NCBI GenBank assembly: GCA_945957495.1
Contig: CAMFLG010000003.1
Span: 1 to 34,858, forward strand
DNA from: an uncultured Pseudorhodobacter sp.
Lineage (GTDB): Bacteria; Pseudomonadota; Alphaproteobacteria; Rhodobacterales; Rhodobacteraceae
Length of the DNA stretch: 34,858 bases
Direction: 5' to 3'
Shown here in pieces: positions 18,362 through 26,601 of the stretch (the first letter of the stretch is position 1; the number at the start of each line of letters is the position of its first letter). The translations under genes were made by a program, and so were the position numbers. The notes below the pieces were generated by a model. The model saw only the letters and a program-made list of their open reading frames with translations, was not told the DNA's origin and searched no databases.

Positions 18362-19504
18362 ATGATCCGTGATGCAGAAATCCTGGCGGGGCTGGTTGAA
18401 ACCCTGCGCCGTTTTGTGCGCGAACGCCTGATGCCCGCCGAGACAACGGTAGAGGAAACCAACACGATTCCCGCCGTCCTGCTGGATGAGATGCGCGCCC
18501 TTGGCCTGTTCGGCATGTCCATTCCCGAGGCTTATGGCGGGCTTGGCCTGACCATGGAGGAAGAGGTCATGGTCACGCTGGAACTGGGCTATACCTCTGC
18601 CGCGTTCCGGTCGGTGTTCGGCACCAACAACGGTATCGGCGCGCAGGGGATCATCGTGGATGGCACGGCGGCGCAAAAGGCATACTGGCTGCCGCGCATG
18701 GCGTCAGGGCTGGTGATCGGGTCTTTCGCGCTGACAGAGCCGGATGTCGGGTCGGACGCAGGGGCGGTCAAGACAACGGCGGTGCTGGACGGGGATCACT
18801 ACGTTCTGAACGGGACCAAACGCTATATCACCAATGCCCCCATCGCCAATGTATTCACGCTGATGGCGCGCACGGGTGGCCCAGGTCCGGCAGGGGTCAC
18901 GGCCTTTCTGGTGCCAGCCGACACCCCGGGTCTGAGCCTTGGCGCCCCCGATCTGAAGATGGGCCAGCGCGGAACGCGAACCTGCGATGTAATCTTGCAG
19001 GACTGCCGGGTTCCCGCATCGGCGATCATCGGCGGGGTTTCGGGGCAGGGGTTCAAGACGGCGATGAAGGTGCTGAACCGGGGTCGGCTGAACATCGCCG
19101 CCTTTTGCGTCGGGCAGGCGCAGCGGCTTTGCGATGAATCGGTGCGCTTTGCCACCAACCGGGTGCAGTTCGGCAAACCCATTTCTGAACATCAGCTGGT
19201 GCAGGCGATGCTGGCCGACAGCGGCACGGAAACCTATGCCGCGCGCTGTATGGTGATCGAAACGGCCCGCCGCTTCGACGCGGGCGAGCGGATCATTCAG
19301 CATGCGGCCAGTTGCAAGCTGTTCTGTTCGGAAATGGTCGGCCGGGTGGCGGACCGGGCGGTGCAGATCCATGGCGGTGCAGGCTATATGCAGGCCTATC
19401 CGGTAGAGCATTTCTATCGGGACGTGCGGTTGTTCCGGCTTTACGAAGGCACTTCGCAGATTCAGCAGATCATCATTGGCCGCGAAATGTGCGCCGCTAC
19501 CTGA
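18362..19504 (+). CDS. Acyl-CoA dehydrogenase
   Basis: A flavoprotein of 380 residues that introduces a double bond into an acyl-CoA. FALTEPDVGSDAG and LNGTKRYITNAP are the flavin and substrate motifs, QIHGGAGYM lies near the C-terminus, and YEGTSQIQQ carries the catalytic glutamate of short/medium-chain enzymes. The start at 18362 gives the usual family length; an in-frame ATG at 18323 would add 13 residues but has no ribosome site, so the choice is tentative. It opens a rightward run of acyl-CoA dehydrogenase, kinase and aldolase under the IclR-type promoter, and can feed the hydratase/dehydrogenase fusion at 28973. Confidence 0.93.
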   Translation: MIRDAEILAGLVETLRRFVRERLMPAETTVEETNTIPAVLLDEMRALGLFGMSIPEAYGGLGLTMEEEVMVTLELGYTSAAFRSVFGTNNGIGAQGIIVDGTAAQKAYWLPRMASGLVIGSFALTEPDVGSDAGAVKTTAVLDGDHYVLNGTKRYITNAPIANVFTLMARTGGPGPAGVTAFLVPADTPGLSLGAPDLKMGQRGTRTCDVILQDCRVPASAIIGGVSGQGFKTAMKVLNRGRLNIAAFCVGQAQRLCDESVRFATNRVQFGKPISEHQLVQAMLADSGTETYAARCMVIETARRFDAGERIIQHAASCKLFCSEMVGRVADRAVQIHGGAGYMQAYPVEHFYRDVRLFRLYEGTSQIQQIIIGREMCAAT

Positions 19505-19515
19505 CAGGATATGCC

Positions 19516-20760
19516 ATGGCGCCCGTGATCGGCATTATCGCAGATGACTTTACCGGCGCGGTCATGGTGGCCGGAATGCTGGAAGGGTTGGACGTGCATT
19601 GCCCCATCCTGTTCCATCCCGATGGCGCCGCCGGGGCCGGGGCCGGGGGCGTTGCGCTGATCGCCGCCGCGCGCAGCCGGACGGTTCCGGTGGAACAGGC
19701 GCTGAGGGAAATCGCCGCCCTGCACGCCGCCCTGACGGCGGCAGGATGCCCCCGCATCGCCTACAAAGCCTGCGCGAGTTTCGATTCCACCGCGCAGGGC
19801 AACATCGGCCCTGCTGCCGATTTTCTGGCAGACAAAGCCGGGCAGCGCCCTGTGCTGCTTAGCGCGGGCTTCCCGCGCTTTGGTGCGACGGTGCATCAGG
19901 GCTATCTGTTTTACCGCAACCGGCTGGTGTCCGACTCGATCAAGCGGCTGGACCCTTTGACGCCGATGGAGGATCCCGATCTGGTGCGGTTTCTGGGCCG
20001 TCAGACGCCGCATGGCTTCGGCCTGATCAACCATGCAACGCTGCATCTTGGCCTGCCTGCGGCGCGGGCGGCATTGCAGGCATTGGTGCAAACGGGCGTG
20101 GGGCATGTCTTGCTGGATGCGTCGGATGATGACGACGTGGCGGTGTCCGCCGATCTGGCGACGGGGCTTGATCTGCCGGTGGTGGCCAGTGATCCACTGA
20201 TTGTGGCTTTGACGCAAAGGCTGGCCGCAGGCGCGCCGCCCGCCCCGCCCGTGCCACCAGTGCCAACCGGGCCGATTGCGGTTCTGGCCGGCAGCACCGG
20301 GCCGGTTGTGATGACGCATCTGACCGCGTTCCGCGCACAGCACCCGGTTCTGACGCTGGACCTGTCGCATCCACAGGGTACGCCTGCATTGGTTGCAGAG
20401 GCATTGAATTGGGCGGCGGCGCAGCGCGGTCCTTTTGCCGTCTCCACGGCGACCGATGCCGAAGGTTTGGCGCGCAGTCAGGCCATGCACGGGCCATTGG
20501 GCGCGGCGCGGTTGGCCGAGGCGGTTCTGGCCGGGGTGGCGGCAGGGCTATACGCGCGCGGCATTCGCCGGTTTGTCGTGGCGGGGGGCGAAACCTCGGG
20601 TGCCGTGGTCGCTGCCCTGGGTCTGACCCGCGCCCGCGCCTTGCCAGAGGGGCGTCTTGGCCTTGGCCAATGTGTGGCTGATGGGGATGCCCCGTTGTGG
20701 CTGTTCCTCAAGCCCGGCAAGCTGGGGGCCGAGGATGTTCTGTTGCAGGCCGTAGCCTGA
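19516..20760 (+). CDS. Four-carbon acid sugar kinase family protein (DUF1537, OtnK-like)
   Basis: A 414-residue kinase of the DUF1537 family. IGIIADDFTGAVMVAGML at the N-terminus, the YKACASFDSTAQGNIGP segment, HQGYLFYRNRLVSDS and the C-terminal FVVAGGETSGAVVAALGL and FLKPGKLGAEDVL match the family that includes 3-oxo-tetronate 4-kinase (OtnK) and D-threonate kinase. It would phosphorylate a hydroxyl of a C4-type acid. AGGAT precedes the start at 19516, 11 bp after the acyl-CoA dehydrogenase stop. The next gene is a class II aldolase, the usual partner. No tetronate dehydrogenase or OtnI-type isomerase is visible nearby, so the exact substrate stays open. Confidence 0.9.
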   Translation: MAPVIGIIADDFTGAVMVAGMLEGLDVHCPILFHPDGAAGAGAGGVALIAAARSRTVPVEQALREIAALHAALTAAGCPRIAYKACASFDSTAQGNIGPAADFLADKAGQRPVLLSAGFPRFGATVHQGYLFYRNRLVSDSIKRLDPLTPMEDPDLVRFLGRQTPHGFGLINHATLHLGLPAARAALQALVQTGVGHVLLDASDDDDVAVSADLATGLDLPVVASDPLIVALTQRLAAGAPPAPPVPPVPTGPIAVLAGSTGPVVMTHLTAFRAQHPVLTLDLSHPQGTPALVAEALNWAAAQRGPFAVSTATDAEGLARSQAMHGPLGAARLAEAVLAGVAAGLYARGIRRFVVAGGETSGAVVAALGLTRARALPEGRLGLGQCVADGDAPLWLFLKPGKLGAEDVLLQAVA

Positions 20761-20776
20761 CCGAAAGGAGACGCCG

Positions 20777-21427
20777 ATGCCGATGGATGAGGAAACCGCA
20801 CGTCAGGCGCTGGTGGCCGCAGCCCAAGACTTGGTGCGGCTGGGGCTGAACAGCGGCACGGTGGGCAACCTTAGCCTGCGGCATGGCGCGGGGCTGTTGA
20901 TCACACCCACGGGAATTGCCCCCGAAGTCATGACCGCCGATCAGATCGTGGCCATGGACAGCGCGGGCAACTGGCAAGGGAAATGGGCGCCGTCTTCGGA
21001 ATGGGACATTCACTTGCGGATTCTGGCCGCGCGGCCGGATGTCGGGGCGGTGATTCACGCCCATCCCGACCATTGCGTTGCGCTGTCCTGTCTGCGCCAG
21101 CCGATCCCCGCCTTTCACTATATGGTGGCGGGGTTTGGTGGCGATGAGGTGCCTTGCGCGGATTATGCCTGTTTCGGCAGCCCAGAGTTGGCTGAAACCG
21201 TCGTCGCGGCGCTGGGCGCGCGGCTGCACGGTTGTCTGATGGCCAATCACGGCATGGTGGCGACGGGGACAGACCTTGCCACCGCGCTGGCCCGGACGGC
21301 AAAGCTGGAAACGCTGGCGCGGCAATTCCTGCTAGCGCGCGTGCTGGGTGCCCCTGTCCTGTTGACGCAAGCCGAGATGGCCGCCGTCAAGAACCGATAC
21401 AAAAGTTACGGCAAACAGCCCGGCTGA
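20777..21427 (+). CDS. Class II aldolase/adducin family protein (FucA/OtnC-like)
   Basis: A zinc-dependent class II aldolase of 216 residues. SGTVGNLSLR, the catalytic glutamate in SSEWDIH, the zinc ligands HAHPDH and the third histidine in ANHGMV are present. The segment from AFHYMVAGFGGDEVPCADYA to the C-terminal KSYG resembles L-fuculose-1-phosphate aldolase more than E. coli OtnC in my recollection. Next to the DUF1537 kinase it would cleave or decarboxylate the phosphorylated C4-type acid, but retro-aldol cleavage of a different phosphate is possible. A strong AAGGAG precedes the start at 20777. It ends four bases from the convergent E2 gene. Confidence 0.88.
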   Translation: MPMDEETARQALVAAAQDLVRLGLNSGTVGNLSLRHGAGLLITPTGIAPEVMTADQIVAMDSAGNWQGKWAPSSEWDIHLRILAARPDVGAVIHAHPDHCVALSCLRQPIPAFHYMVAGFGGDEVPCADYACFGSPELAETVVAALGARLHGCLMANHGMVATGTDLATALARTAKLETLARQFLLARVLGAPVLLTQAEMAAVKNRYKSYGKQPG

Positions 21428-21431
21428 TCCG

Positions 21432-22703
21432 TCAGACCGCGCTGCGCCACAACTCTGTCAGCAACCGCAGCGACAGCACAGCCTGTTCCAGATGCGGCAT
21501 ATGTCCGCAATCAGCCAGCGCGTGCAGCGCCACCGCGCCGGGTAAATCGCGCGTGGTGGCGAAAGGCAGGATGCGGTCCTGCCGCCCAAAGATCACCCGC
21601 ACCGGCAGGCTCAGACGTGCCAGATCGGCCCGGATCGACAGGATCTGCGTGGCGTCGGGTAGAAAGCGGTCGGCAAACGCCGCCATCGCGGCGGTCAACC
21701 CGTCGTCCTGCCGTTGCGCGGCCACGGTTTTCACAAAAGCCTCGCTGATCACCGCAGGGTCATGCACCAGCCGCTCAAGCCAGGGTCGCAGGCTGGCGGC
21801 GCTGCGCGCGCGCAGAATGCCATTAGTGAAGGGGGCGTCGATTTCGGGGCCAAGCCCGGCAGGCGCGAACAGGCACAGCCCGCGCACGTCCAACCCGCCC
21901 CGCGCGGCAATCCGCGCCGCGACCGCGCCACCCAATGAATGACCGGCCAGTACCAGTGGCCCTGTGACATGCGCCGCAATCGACGCCTCGACCAGCGTGC
22001 ACAGCACCTCTATATCTGCCGGAATGGCGCGCGGCGAGGCACCATGGCCGGGCAGATCAAGCGCCAGAACCGGGAAGTCTGCCCGCGCCCCGGCAAACAG
22101 CCCGCGCCAGTTGTTCAGATCACCGCTGAACCCATGCAACAAGACAACCGGAACCCCGCTGCCACGCCGCAGCCAGACAGCGTTCAGGCTTTGGGCGTCG
22201 GGCGCCGGGGCAGGGCGGGCGCCCCGCGCGACCAACCCATCCAGATGCGCCATCACATCGGTCTTTTGCACCCGGCCACGCGGCCCGGTGCCGGTCAACC
22301 CGGTCAGATCCAGTCCGCGTTCCCGGGCGATCCGCCGCGCCAGCGGCGTGGGGTTGGGCAAACGCGCGGCCCGCGCCGTCAACGGCGGGGCTGGGGCGCG
22401 GACGGGTGCCGCAACCGTTGCAGGGCGCGCAGCCGTATCAGTCGGAGTGGCCGCAACAAGCACCTCATCCGTGGCAAGAATCTGCGCCACCGTCGCGCCA
22501 ACATCCACCTCGGCGCCTTCGGGGCTCAGATGCCGGATCACGCCGCTGGCCGGGGATTCAACCTCGACCGCGGCCTTGTCATTCTCGATCTCGAACAGGA
22601 CATCGCCCGCCGTGACGGTCGCTCCATCATCAACCAGCCAGCGGCTGATGCGCCCGGTCTGCATTTCAAGGCTGACCTTTGGATAAAGCACTGGAACGGG
22701 CAT
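21432..22703 (-). CDS. AcoC-like E2: lipoyl domain, E3-binding domain and alpha/beta hydrolase
   Basis: A 423-residue hybrid. Residues 1-78 are a lipoyl domain with the modified lysine in ENDKAAVEV (Lys43). Residues about 117-155 are a peripheral subunit (E3)-binding domain, PLARRIARERGLDLTGLTG. Residues about 180-423 are an alpha/beta hydrolase with oxyanion motif LLHGFSGDLNNW, nucleophile GHSLGG (Ser256), Asp376 and His401. The normal E2 acyltransferase HxxxDG motif is absent. Acetoin dehydrogenase AcoC has a lipoyl-hydrolase layout, though an E3-binding domain is not part of my picture of that protein. It pairs with the fused E1 at 16010. AAGGAG lies before the start at 22703, 16 bp after the IclR stop. 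Confidence 0.9.
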   Translation of the reverse strand: MPVPVLYPKVSLEMQTGRISRWLVDDGATVTAGDVLFEIENDKAAVEVESPASGVIRHLSPEGAEVDVGATVAQILATDEVLVAATPTDTAARPATVAAPVRAPAPPLTARAARLPNPTPLARRIARERGLDLTGLTGTGPRGRVQKTDVMAHLDGLVARGARPAPAPDAQSLNAVWLRRGSGVPVVLLHGFSGDLNNWRGLFAGARADFPVLALDLPGHGASPRAIPADIEVLCTLVEASIAAHVTGPLVLAGHSLGGAVAARIAARGGLDVRGLCLFAPAGLGPEIDAPFTNGILRARSAASLRPWLERLVHDPAVISEAFVKTVAAQRQDDGLTAAMAAFADRFLPDATQILSIRADLARLSLPVRVIFGRQDRILPFATTRDLPGAVALHALADCGHMPHLEQAVLSLRLLTELWRSAV

Positions 22704-22719
22704 GTCGTCTCCTTTGGGG

Positions 22720-23559
22720 TCAAGTGGCCACAAGGGCCGGGGCAGCAGGGGTAACGGGCGCGCCGTTCAATCGGGCGCGCAGGTTTTTGACCGTTTCAAC
22801 CAGATCCGGGCCGATGCGCGAAATGCAGGTTTCCCGGGGGATGATATCCACGATGCCGCCGCAGGTGATCGCCACCAATGGCGAGCCATCGGTGGGGCGG
22901 AAGGCAACGCCGACCGCGTTGATATAGCTGTACCAGGTGCCATAGGTGCCAACGAAGCCCCGCGTCGCATAGCTTTCGATCGCGTCATCGACGGCGGCGC
23001 GGATCTGGCGTTCCTGCGCAGGCTCTTTCGCAGCGATCTGGTTCAGAACATCGGCGCGGATATCGGCACCCATTTCTGCCAGATAGGCCAAACCCATCGC
23101 CGTGCGCCAGATTGGCAGGCGCGAACCGACATTCAGCCGCAGCGAAACCGGGCTTTGTGACCGGCAGTTGGCCAGATACACCATCTCCAGCCCGTCGCGG
23201 GTGCCAAGCGCCGTCGCAACGCCTGAACGGTCGGCAAGCACCTGCATCAAGGGGCCCGCCATATGCACGACAGCGCTGGAACTCAGCGCAGTGTAACCCA
23301 GCGAAACCGTTGCCGGGCCAATGCTATAGCGGCCAAGCTGCGTGTCGTAGTGCAGATAGCCAAGCGATACGAGCGCCGCTGTCAGCCGTGAAACGGTGGC
23401 CTTCGGCAGGCCGGTCCGCTCCAGCAGTTCCTGATTGCCAAGGGTGGTATCATTCGCCGTAAAGCAGCGCAGGATGTCCAGCCCGCGCGTCAGCGAGGCG
23501 GCCGCATTGCTGGCATCCGCCGATTCTGTTCCCTCGACAGGGATGGCCCGTTTCCTCAT
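22720..23559 (-). CDS. IclR family transcriptional regulator
   Basis: A 279-residue regulator with a winged helix-turn-helix at about residues 22-80 (LTRGLDILRCF, TGLPKATVSRLTAALVSLGYL) and a C-terminal ligand-binding domain (ANCRSQSPVSLRLNVGSRLP, GVAFRPTDGSPLVAITCGG). The start at 23559 follows GGAGGGGAAGA; the frame remains open far upstream across the divergent promoter, which is not coding. It precedes the E2 gene and diverges from the ABC permease operon. A 10-bp-arm palindrome just upstream, overlapping its own promoter, suggests autoregulation, and a second similar site lies at the E1/acyl-CoA dehydrogenase promoter. Confidence 0.93.
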   Translation of the reverse strand: MRKRAIPVEGTESADASNAAASLTRGLDILRCFTANDTTLGNQELLERTGLPKATVSRLTAALVSLGYLHYDTQLGRYSIGPATVSLGYTALSSSAVVHMAGPLMQVLADRSGVATALGTRDGLEMVYLANCRSQSPVSLRLNVGSRLPIWRTAMGLAYLAEMGADIRADVLNQIAAKEPAQERQIRAAVDDAIESYATRGFVGTYGTWYSYINAVGVAFRPTDGSPLVAITCGGIVDIIPRETCISRIGPDLVETVKNLRARLNGAPVTPAAPALVAT

Positions 23560-23612
23560 TCTTCCCCTCCAGTCCAAGTCAGGTCTTCTGCCGTCACCGG
23601 GGTCCGTCGCCA

Positions 23613-23637
23613 ATAAATGAAACTTAATTTCATTTAT
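23613..23637. promoter_or_regulatory. Perfect 10-bp inverted repeat, probable IclR operator
   Basis: ATAAATGAAA and TTTCATTTAT flank CTTAA, a perfect palindrome with five-base spacer in the 172-bp gap between the IclR gene and the permease operon. The TGAAA-n5-TTTCA core has the architecture of IclR-family operators. It lies just downstream of the IclR -10 and just upstream of the rightward -35, so one bound regulator could control both directions. Confidence 0.75.
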
Positions 23638-23664
23638 GTTGACGCCCGCATCCGCTCTTGTCAA
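23636..23664 (-). promoter_or_regulatory. Candidate promoter for the IclR-E2 operon
   Basis: On the minus strand TTGACA (23664-23659) and CAACAT (23641-23636) are 17 bp apart. The -35 is perfect and the -10 weak. The operator palindrome starts at the -10 and extends downstream, a position suited to repression. Confidence 0.45.
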
Positions 23665-23668
23665 TACT
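23639..23668 (+). promoter_or_regulatory. Candidate promoter for the ABC importer operon
   Basis: TTGACG (23639-23644) and AATACT (23663-23668) are separated by 18 bp, matching five and four consensus bases. The palindrome ends two bases upstream of the -35, where a regulator could activate or exclude polymerase. The first gene starts at 23732. Confidence 0.45.
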
Positions 23669-23731
23669 AACTGGCAGAGAGTGCGCCTTGGCACAAGAAA
23701 CGCCCCATGCGGCCACCGGGAAGGACAAGTC

Positions 23732-24745
23732 ATGACCCGATACATCCTGCGCCGTCTGCTTGCGATGCCTTTCCTTGTGCTTGGGGTGGTGACACTGGCC
23801 TTCCTGCTGACCTCTGTGACCAAGGGCGATCCGTTGACGGCCATTGTTTCGGACAGACAGATGAACAACCCCGAGGTTGTGGCGGCGGCAAAGGCGAAAT
23901 GGGGCCTCGATCGCAGCCTGCCAGAGCGGTACATCATCTACGTCGGCAACCTGCTTCAGGGCGATATGGGAACCTCGTTCATCACCCGGCGCCCGGTGGC
24001 GCAGGATGTGATGTACCGCCTGCCCGCGACGATGGAACTGGTGATTGCCGCCATGATCATCGGATCGCTGATGGGGGTCAGTCTGGGGGTGTTGGCGGCC
24101 TATTTCCGCAACACGGTGATTGACCACGCCGCACGGGTTTTCGCGCTGTTCGGCTCTTCGATCCCGGTGTTCTGGATGGGGCTTGCGTTGCTCTACCTCT
24201 TTTCGGTGCATTGGGGGGTGCTGCCCGGGCCGGGGCGCATTGATGCCCGCGCCACCCTGCCACCCACTGTCACCGGCTTTCTGACCATCGACACCCTGCT
24301 TGCAGGGGACGTGCCGCTGTTCTTCAACGCGCTGTGGCATCTGATTCTGCCGGCCTTCGTGCTGGGATGGGCCGTCGCGGGAACGATCTCGCGGCTGGTG
24401 CGGGCCAACATGCTGGAAATCCTGTCGCGCGAATTCATCATGACCGCCCGCGCCAAAGGTGCGGGAGAGTTGCGCGTCGTCACCCGCCACGCCCTGCGCA
24501 ACACCATGGTGCCGACCTTGACGGTGATCGGCTATTCCTTTGCGTATTTGCTGACCGGCGCGGTGCTGACCGAAACGATCTTCTCCTGGCCGGGGATGGG
24601 ATCTTATGCGGTCGATGCGGCACGCGGCCTTGATTTTCCCGCGATCATTGGCGTGACCATCGTGGGCGGCGTGATCTTTCTTGTGACCAACCTGTTGACC
24701 GACATCGCCTATGTTGTCGCCAACCCGCGCGTCCGGCTGGGCTGA
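23732..24745 (+). CDS. ABC transporter permease (DppB/OppB-like)
   Basis: An inner-membrane permease of 337 residues with about six transmembrane segments. MTRYILRRLLAMPFLVLGVVT is the typical first helix; the GLDRSLPERYIIYVGNLLQGDMGTS loop and the EAA-type loop RAKGAGELRVVTRHALRNTM identify the DppB type. The start at 23732 follows GGAAGGA; upstream in-frame starts fall in the promoter. It begins a four-gene operon (B, C, D, F) whose binding protein is apparently the one at 14371 on the other strand. Confidence 0.95.
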   Translation: MTRYILRRLLAMPFLVLGVVTLAFLLTSVTKGDPLTAIVSDRQMNNPEVVAAAKAKWGLDRSLPERYIIYVGNLLQGDMGTSFITRRPVAQDVMYRLPATMELVIAAMIIGSLMGVSLGVLAAYFRNTVIDHAARVFALFGSSIPVFWMGLALLYLFSVHWGVLPGPGRIDARATLPPTVTGFLTIDTLLAGDVPLFFNALWHLILPAFVLGWAVAGTISRLVRANMLEILSREFIMTARAKGAGELRVVTRHALRNTMVPTLTVIGYSFAYLLTGAVLTETIFSWPGMGSYAVDAARGLDFPAIIGVTIVGGVIFLVTNLLTDIAYVVANPRVRLG

Positions 24746-24748
24746 CCG

Positions 24749-25603
24749 ATGACCACAAATCCGCTTCATCCCCCCGTTGCCCCGCGCCGCCTGACCCGCC
24801 CGCGCTGGCTGTCGCTGCCGCTGATGGTCGGAGCCGCAATTGTCGGGTTCTGGCTGCTGACCACGTTCGCCGCGCCCTGGATGTCGTCCTATGACCCGTT
24901 GGAAATGGTTGCCCGCCGCCTGCAACCCCCCAGTTGGGAGCATTGGCTGGGCACCGATGCGCTGGGCCGCGATGTCCTCAGCCGTACCCTGCACGGCGCG
25001 CGCCATTCGCTGCCCATCGCGGTCACGGTGGTGGCGGTTGCCGTGGCGATCGGCGCGACTTTGGGCGCGCTGGCCGGATTTCTGGGCGGGTTTGCCGATA
25101 CGGCGATCATGCGGCTGGTCGATGTCACCCTGTCGTTTCCGCCGATGTTGCTGGCGATGGCGGTGGCGGCCTCGCTGGGGCCGGGCCTGGAAAACGCTGC
25201 CATTGCCATGGTGATCGTCTGGTGGCCCGTCTATGCCCGCCTGATGCGCGCCCAGGTGCTGGAGGTGCGCGAACGTGAGCATGTCGAGGCCGCCGTAGCC
25301 AGCGGCGCCACCCGGGCAAGGGTGCTGACCAAGCACATCCTGCCGCTATGCTGGACCCCGGTGCTGATCAGCGCAACGATGGATCTGGGGCAGGTGATCC
25401 TGCTGGCGGCGTCGCTGTCCTTCATCGGGCTGGGGGCAACCCCGCCCACGCCGGAATGGGGCTCGATGATCTCGGAAGGGGCATCGCAGTTCTATTCCTG
25501 GTGGGTGGCACTTGGCCCCGGCCTTGCCATCCTGACCATCGTTCTGGGCTTCAACTTCGTCGGGGACGGCCTGCACGACTACTTTGATCCGAGGTCGAAA
25601 TGA
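24749..25603 (+). CDS. ABC transporter permease (DppC/OppC-like)
   Basis: The second membrane subunit, 284 residues. An N-terminal helix is followed by the family motif GTDALGRDVLSRTLHGAR, the EAA-type loop VASGATRARVLTKHILP and the SLSFIGLGATPPTPEWGSM segment characteristic of DppC. It starts three bases after the first permease gene and overlaps the ATPase gene by ATGA, so the four transporter genes are translationally linked. Confidence 0.95.
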   Translation: MTTNPLHPPVAPRRLTRPRWLSLPLMVGAAIVGFWLLTTFAAPWMSSYDPLEMVARRLQPPSWEHWLGTDALGRDVLSRTLHGARHSLPIAVTVVAVAVAIGATLGALAGFLGGFADTAIMRLVDVTLSFPPMLLAMAVAASLGPGLENAAIAMVIVWWPVYARLMRAQVLEVREREHVEAAVASGATRARVLTKHILPLCWTPVLISATMDLGQVILLAASLSFIGLGATPPTPEWGSMISEGASQFYSWWVALGPGLAILTIVLGFNFVGDGLHDYFDPRSK

Positions 25604-26601
25604 GCATGGAACCCCAGGTGCCACCGTTGTTTCAGGTGGAAGGGCTGCGCGTCGCCTTTGGTCGCGATGGGCAGCTATATGAGGCGGTGCGTGGCATCAG
25701 CCTGCATGTAGACCCGGGCGAAGTGCTGGGCATCGTGGGCGAATCCGGTTCGGGGAAATCAGTAGGCATGTTGGCGGCCTTGGGCCTGCAACCCGAAGGC
25801 GCGCGCGTGTCGGGTTCTGTGCGCTTCAAGGGCCAGGAACTGGTCGGCATGCCCCGCAGCCAGTTGCGCAAACTGCGTGGCGCGCGGATTGCGATGATCT
25901 TTCAAGACCCGCTGTCCTCGCTGAACCCGGTGATGACGGTGGGCGATCAGATCATCGAGGCGGTGCGGCTGCACCATCCCGATATGTCGCGCAAGGCAGC
26001 AATGGGGCGGGCGCTGGACCTTTTGGCGCTGGTCGCCATTCCGCAGCCTGATCGCCGGGTCAAACAATACCCCCACGAATTTTCCGGCGGGATGCGCCAG
26101 CGGGTGATGATCGCCATGGCCATGGCCAATGATCCCGATCTGCTGATCGCGGATGAGCCGACCACGGCGCTGGATGTCACCGTTCAGGCGCAGATCATGG
26201 AGGTTCTGGCCGATCTGCAAGATCGCCTGAAACTGGGCCTGATCCTGATCACGCATGATCTGGGCGTGCTGGCGGGCCATGCTGACCGCGTGGCGGTGGT
26301 TTACGCCGGGCAGGTGGTGGAACAGGCGGGGGTGGATGATCTGTTCGCCCGACCGGGCCACCCCTACACCCGTGGCCTGATCGCCTCGATCCCCAATATG
26401 GCGGCGGAAAGCGAGCGGCTGTTTTCCATCGACGGCACACCGCCGGTCTTGGGCAAGCTGCCGACCGGATGCGCCTTTCATCCGCGCTGTCGTCACGCCC
26501 GCGAGATCTGCCGCAGTCTGGCCCCACAGGCGCAAACGGCGGGCGCGGGCCACAGCGCCGCCTGCCATTTCGCCTTTGCCACGCCGGAGGCTGCACCATG
26601 A
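25600..26601 (+). CDS. ABC transporter ATP-binding protein (DppD/OppD-like)
   Basis: A 333-residue ATPase with Walker A GESGSGKS, signature EFSGGMRQR, Walker [13 protein letters not shown] and the switch histidine in LITHDL. The C-terminal oligopeptide-transporter extension contains [17 protein letters not shown], the cysteine cluster typical of this family (iron-sulfur cluster in some members). It overlaps its neighbours on both sides by ATGA. Confidence 0.95.
   Translation: MSMEPQVPPLFQVEGLRVAFGRDGQLYEAVRGISLHVDPGEVLGIVGESGSGKSVGMLAALGLQPEGARVSGSVRFKGQELVGMPRSQLRKLRGARIAMIFQDPLSSLNPVMTVGDQIIEAVRLHHPDMSRKAAMGRALDLLALVAIPQPDRRVKQYPHEFSGGMRQRVMIAMAMANDPDLLIADEPTTALDVTVQAQIMEVLADLQDRLKLGLILITHDLGVLAGHADRVAVVYAGQVVEQAGVDDLFARPGHPYTRGLIASIPNMAAESERLFSIDGTPPVLGKLPTGCAFHPRCRHAREICRSLAPQAQTAGAGHSAACHFAFATPEAAP

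Noticed and set aside
23630-25336. Minus-strand open frame (568 residues) opposite the permease genes
   Set aside because: It is rich in His, Gln and Arg with no membrane or domain features and lies opposite two clear permeases.
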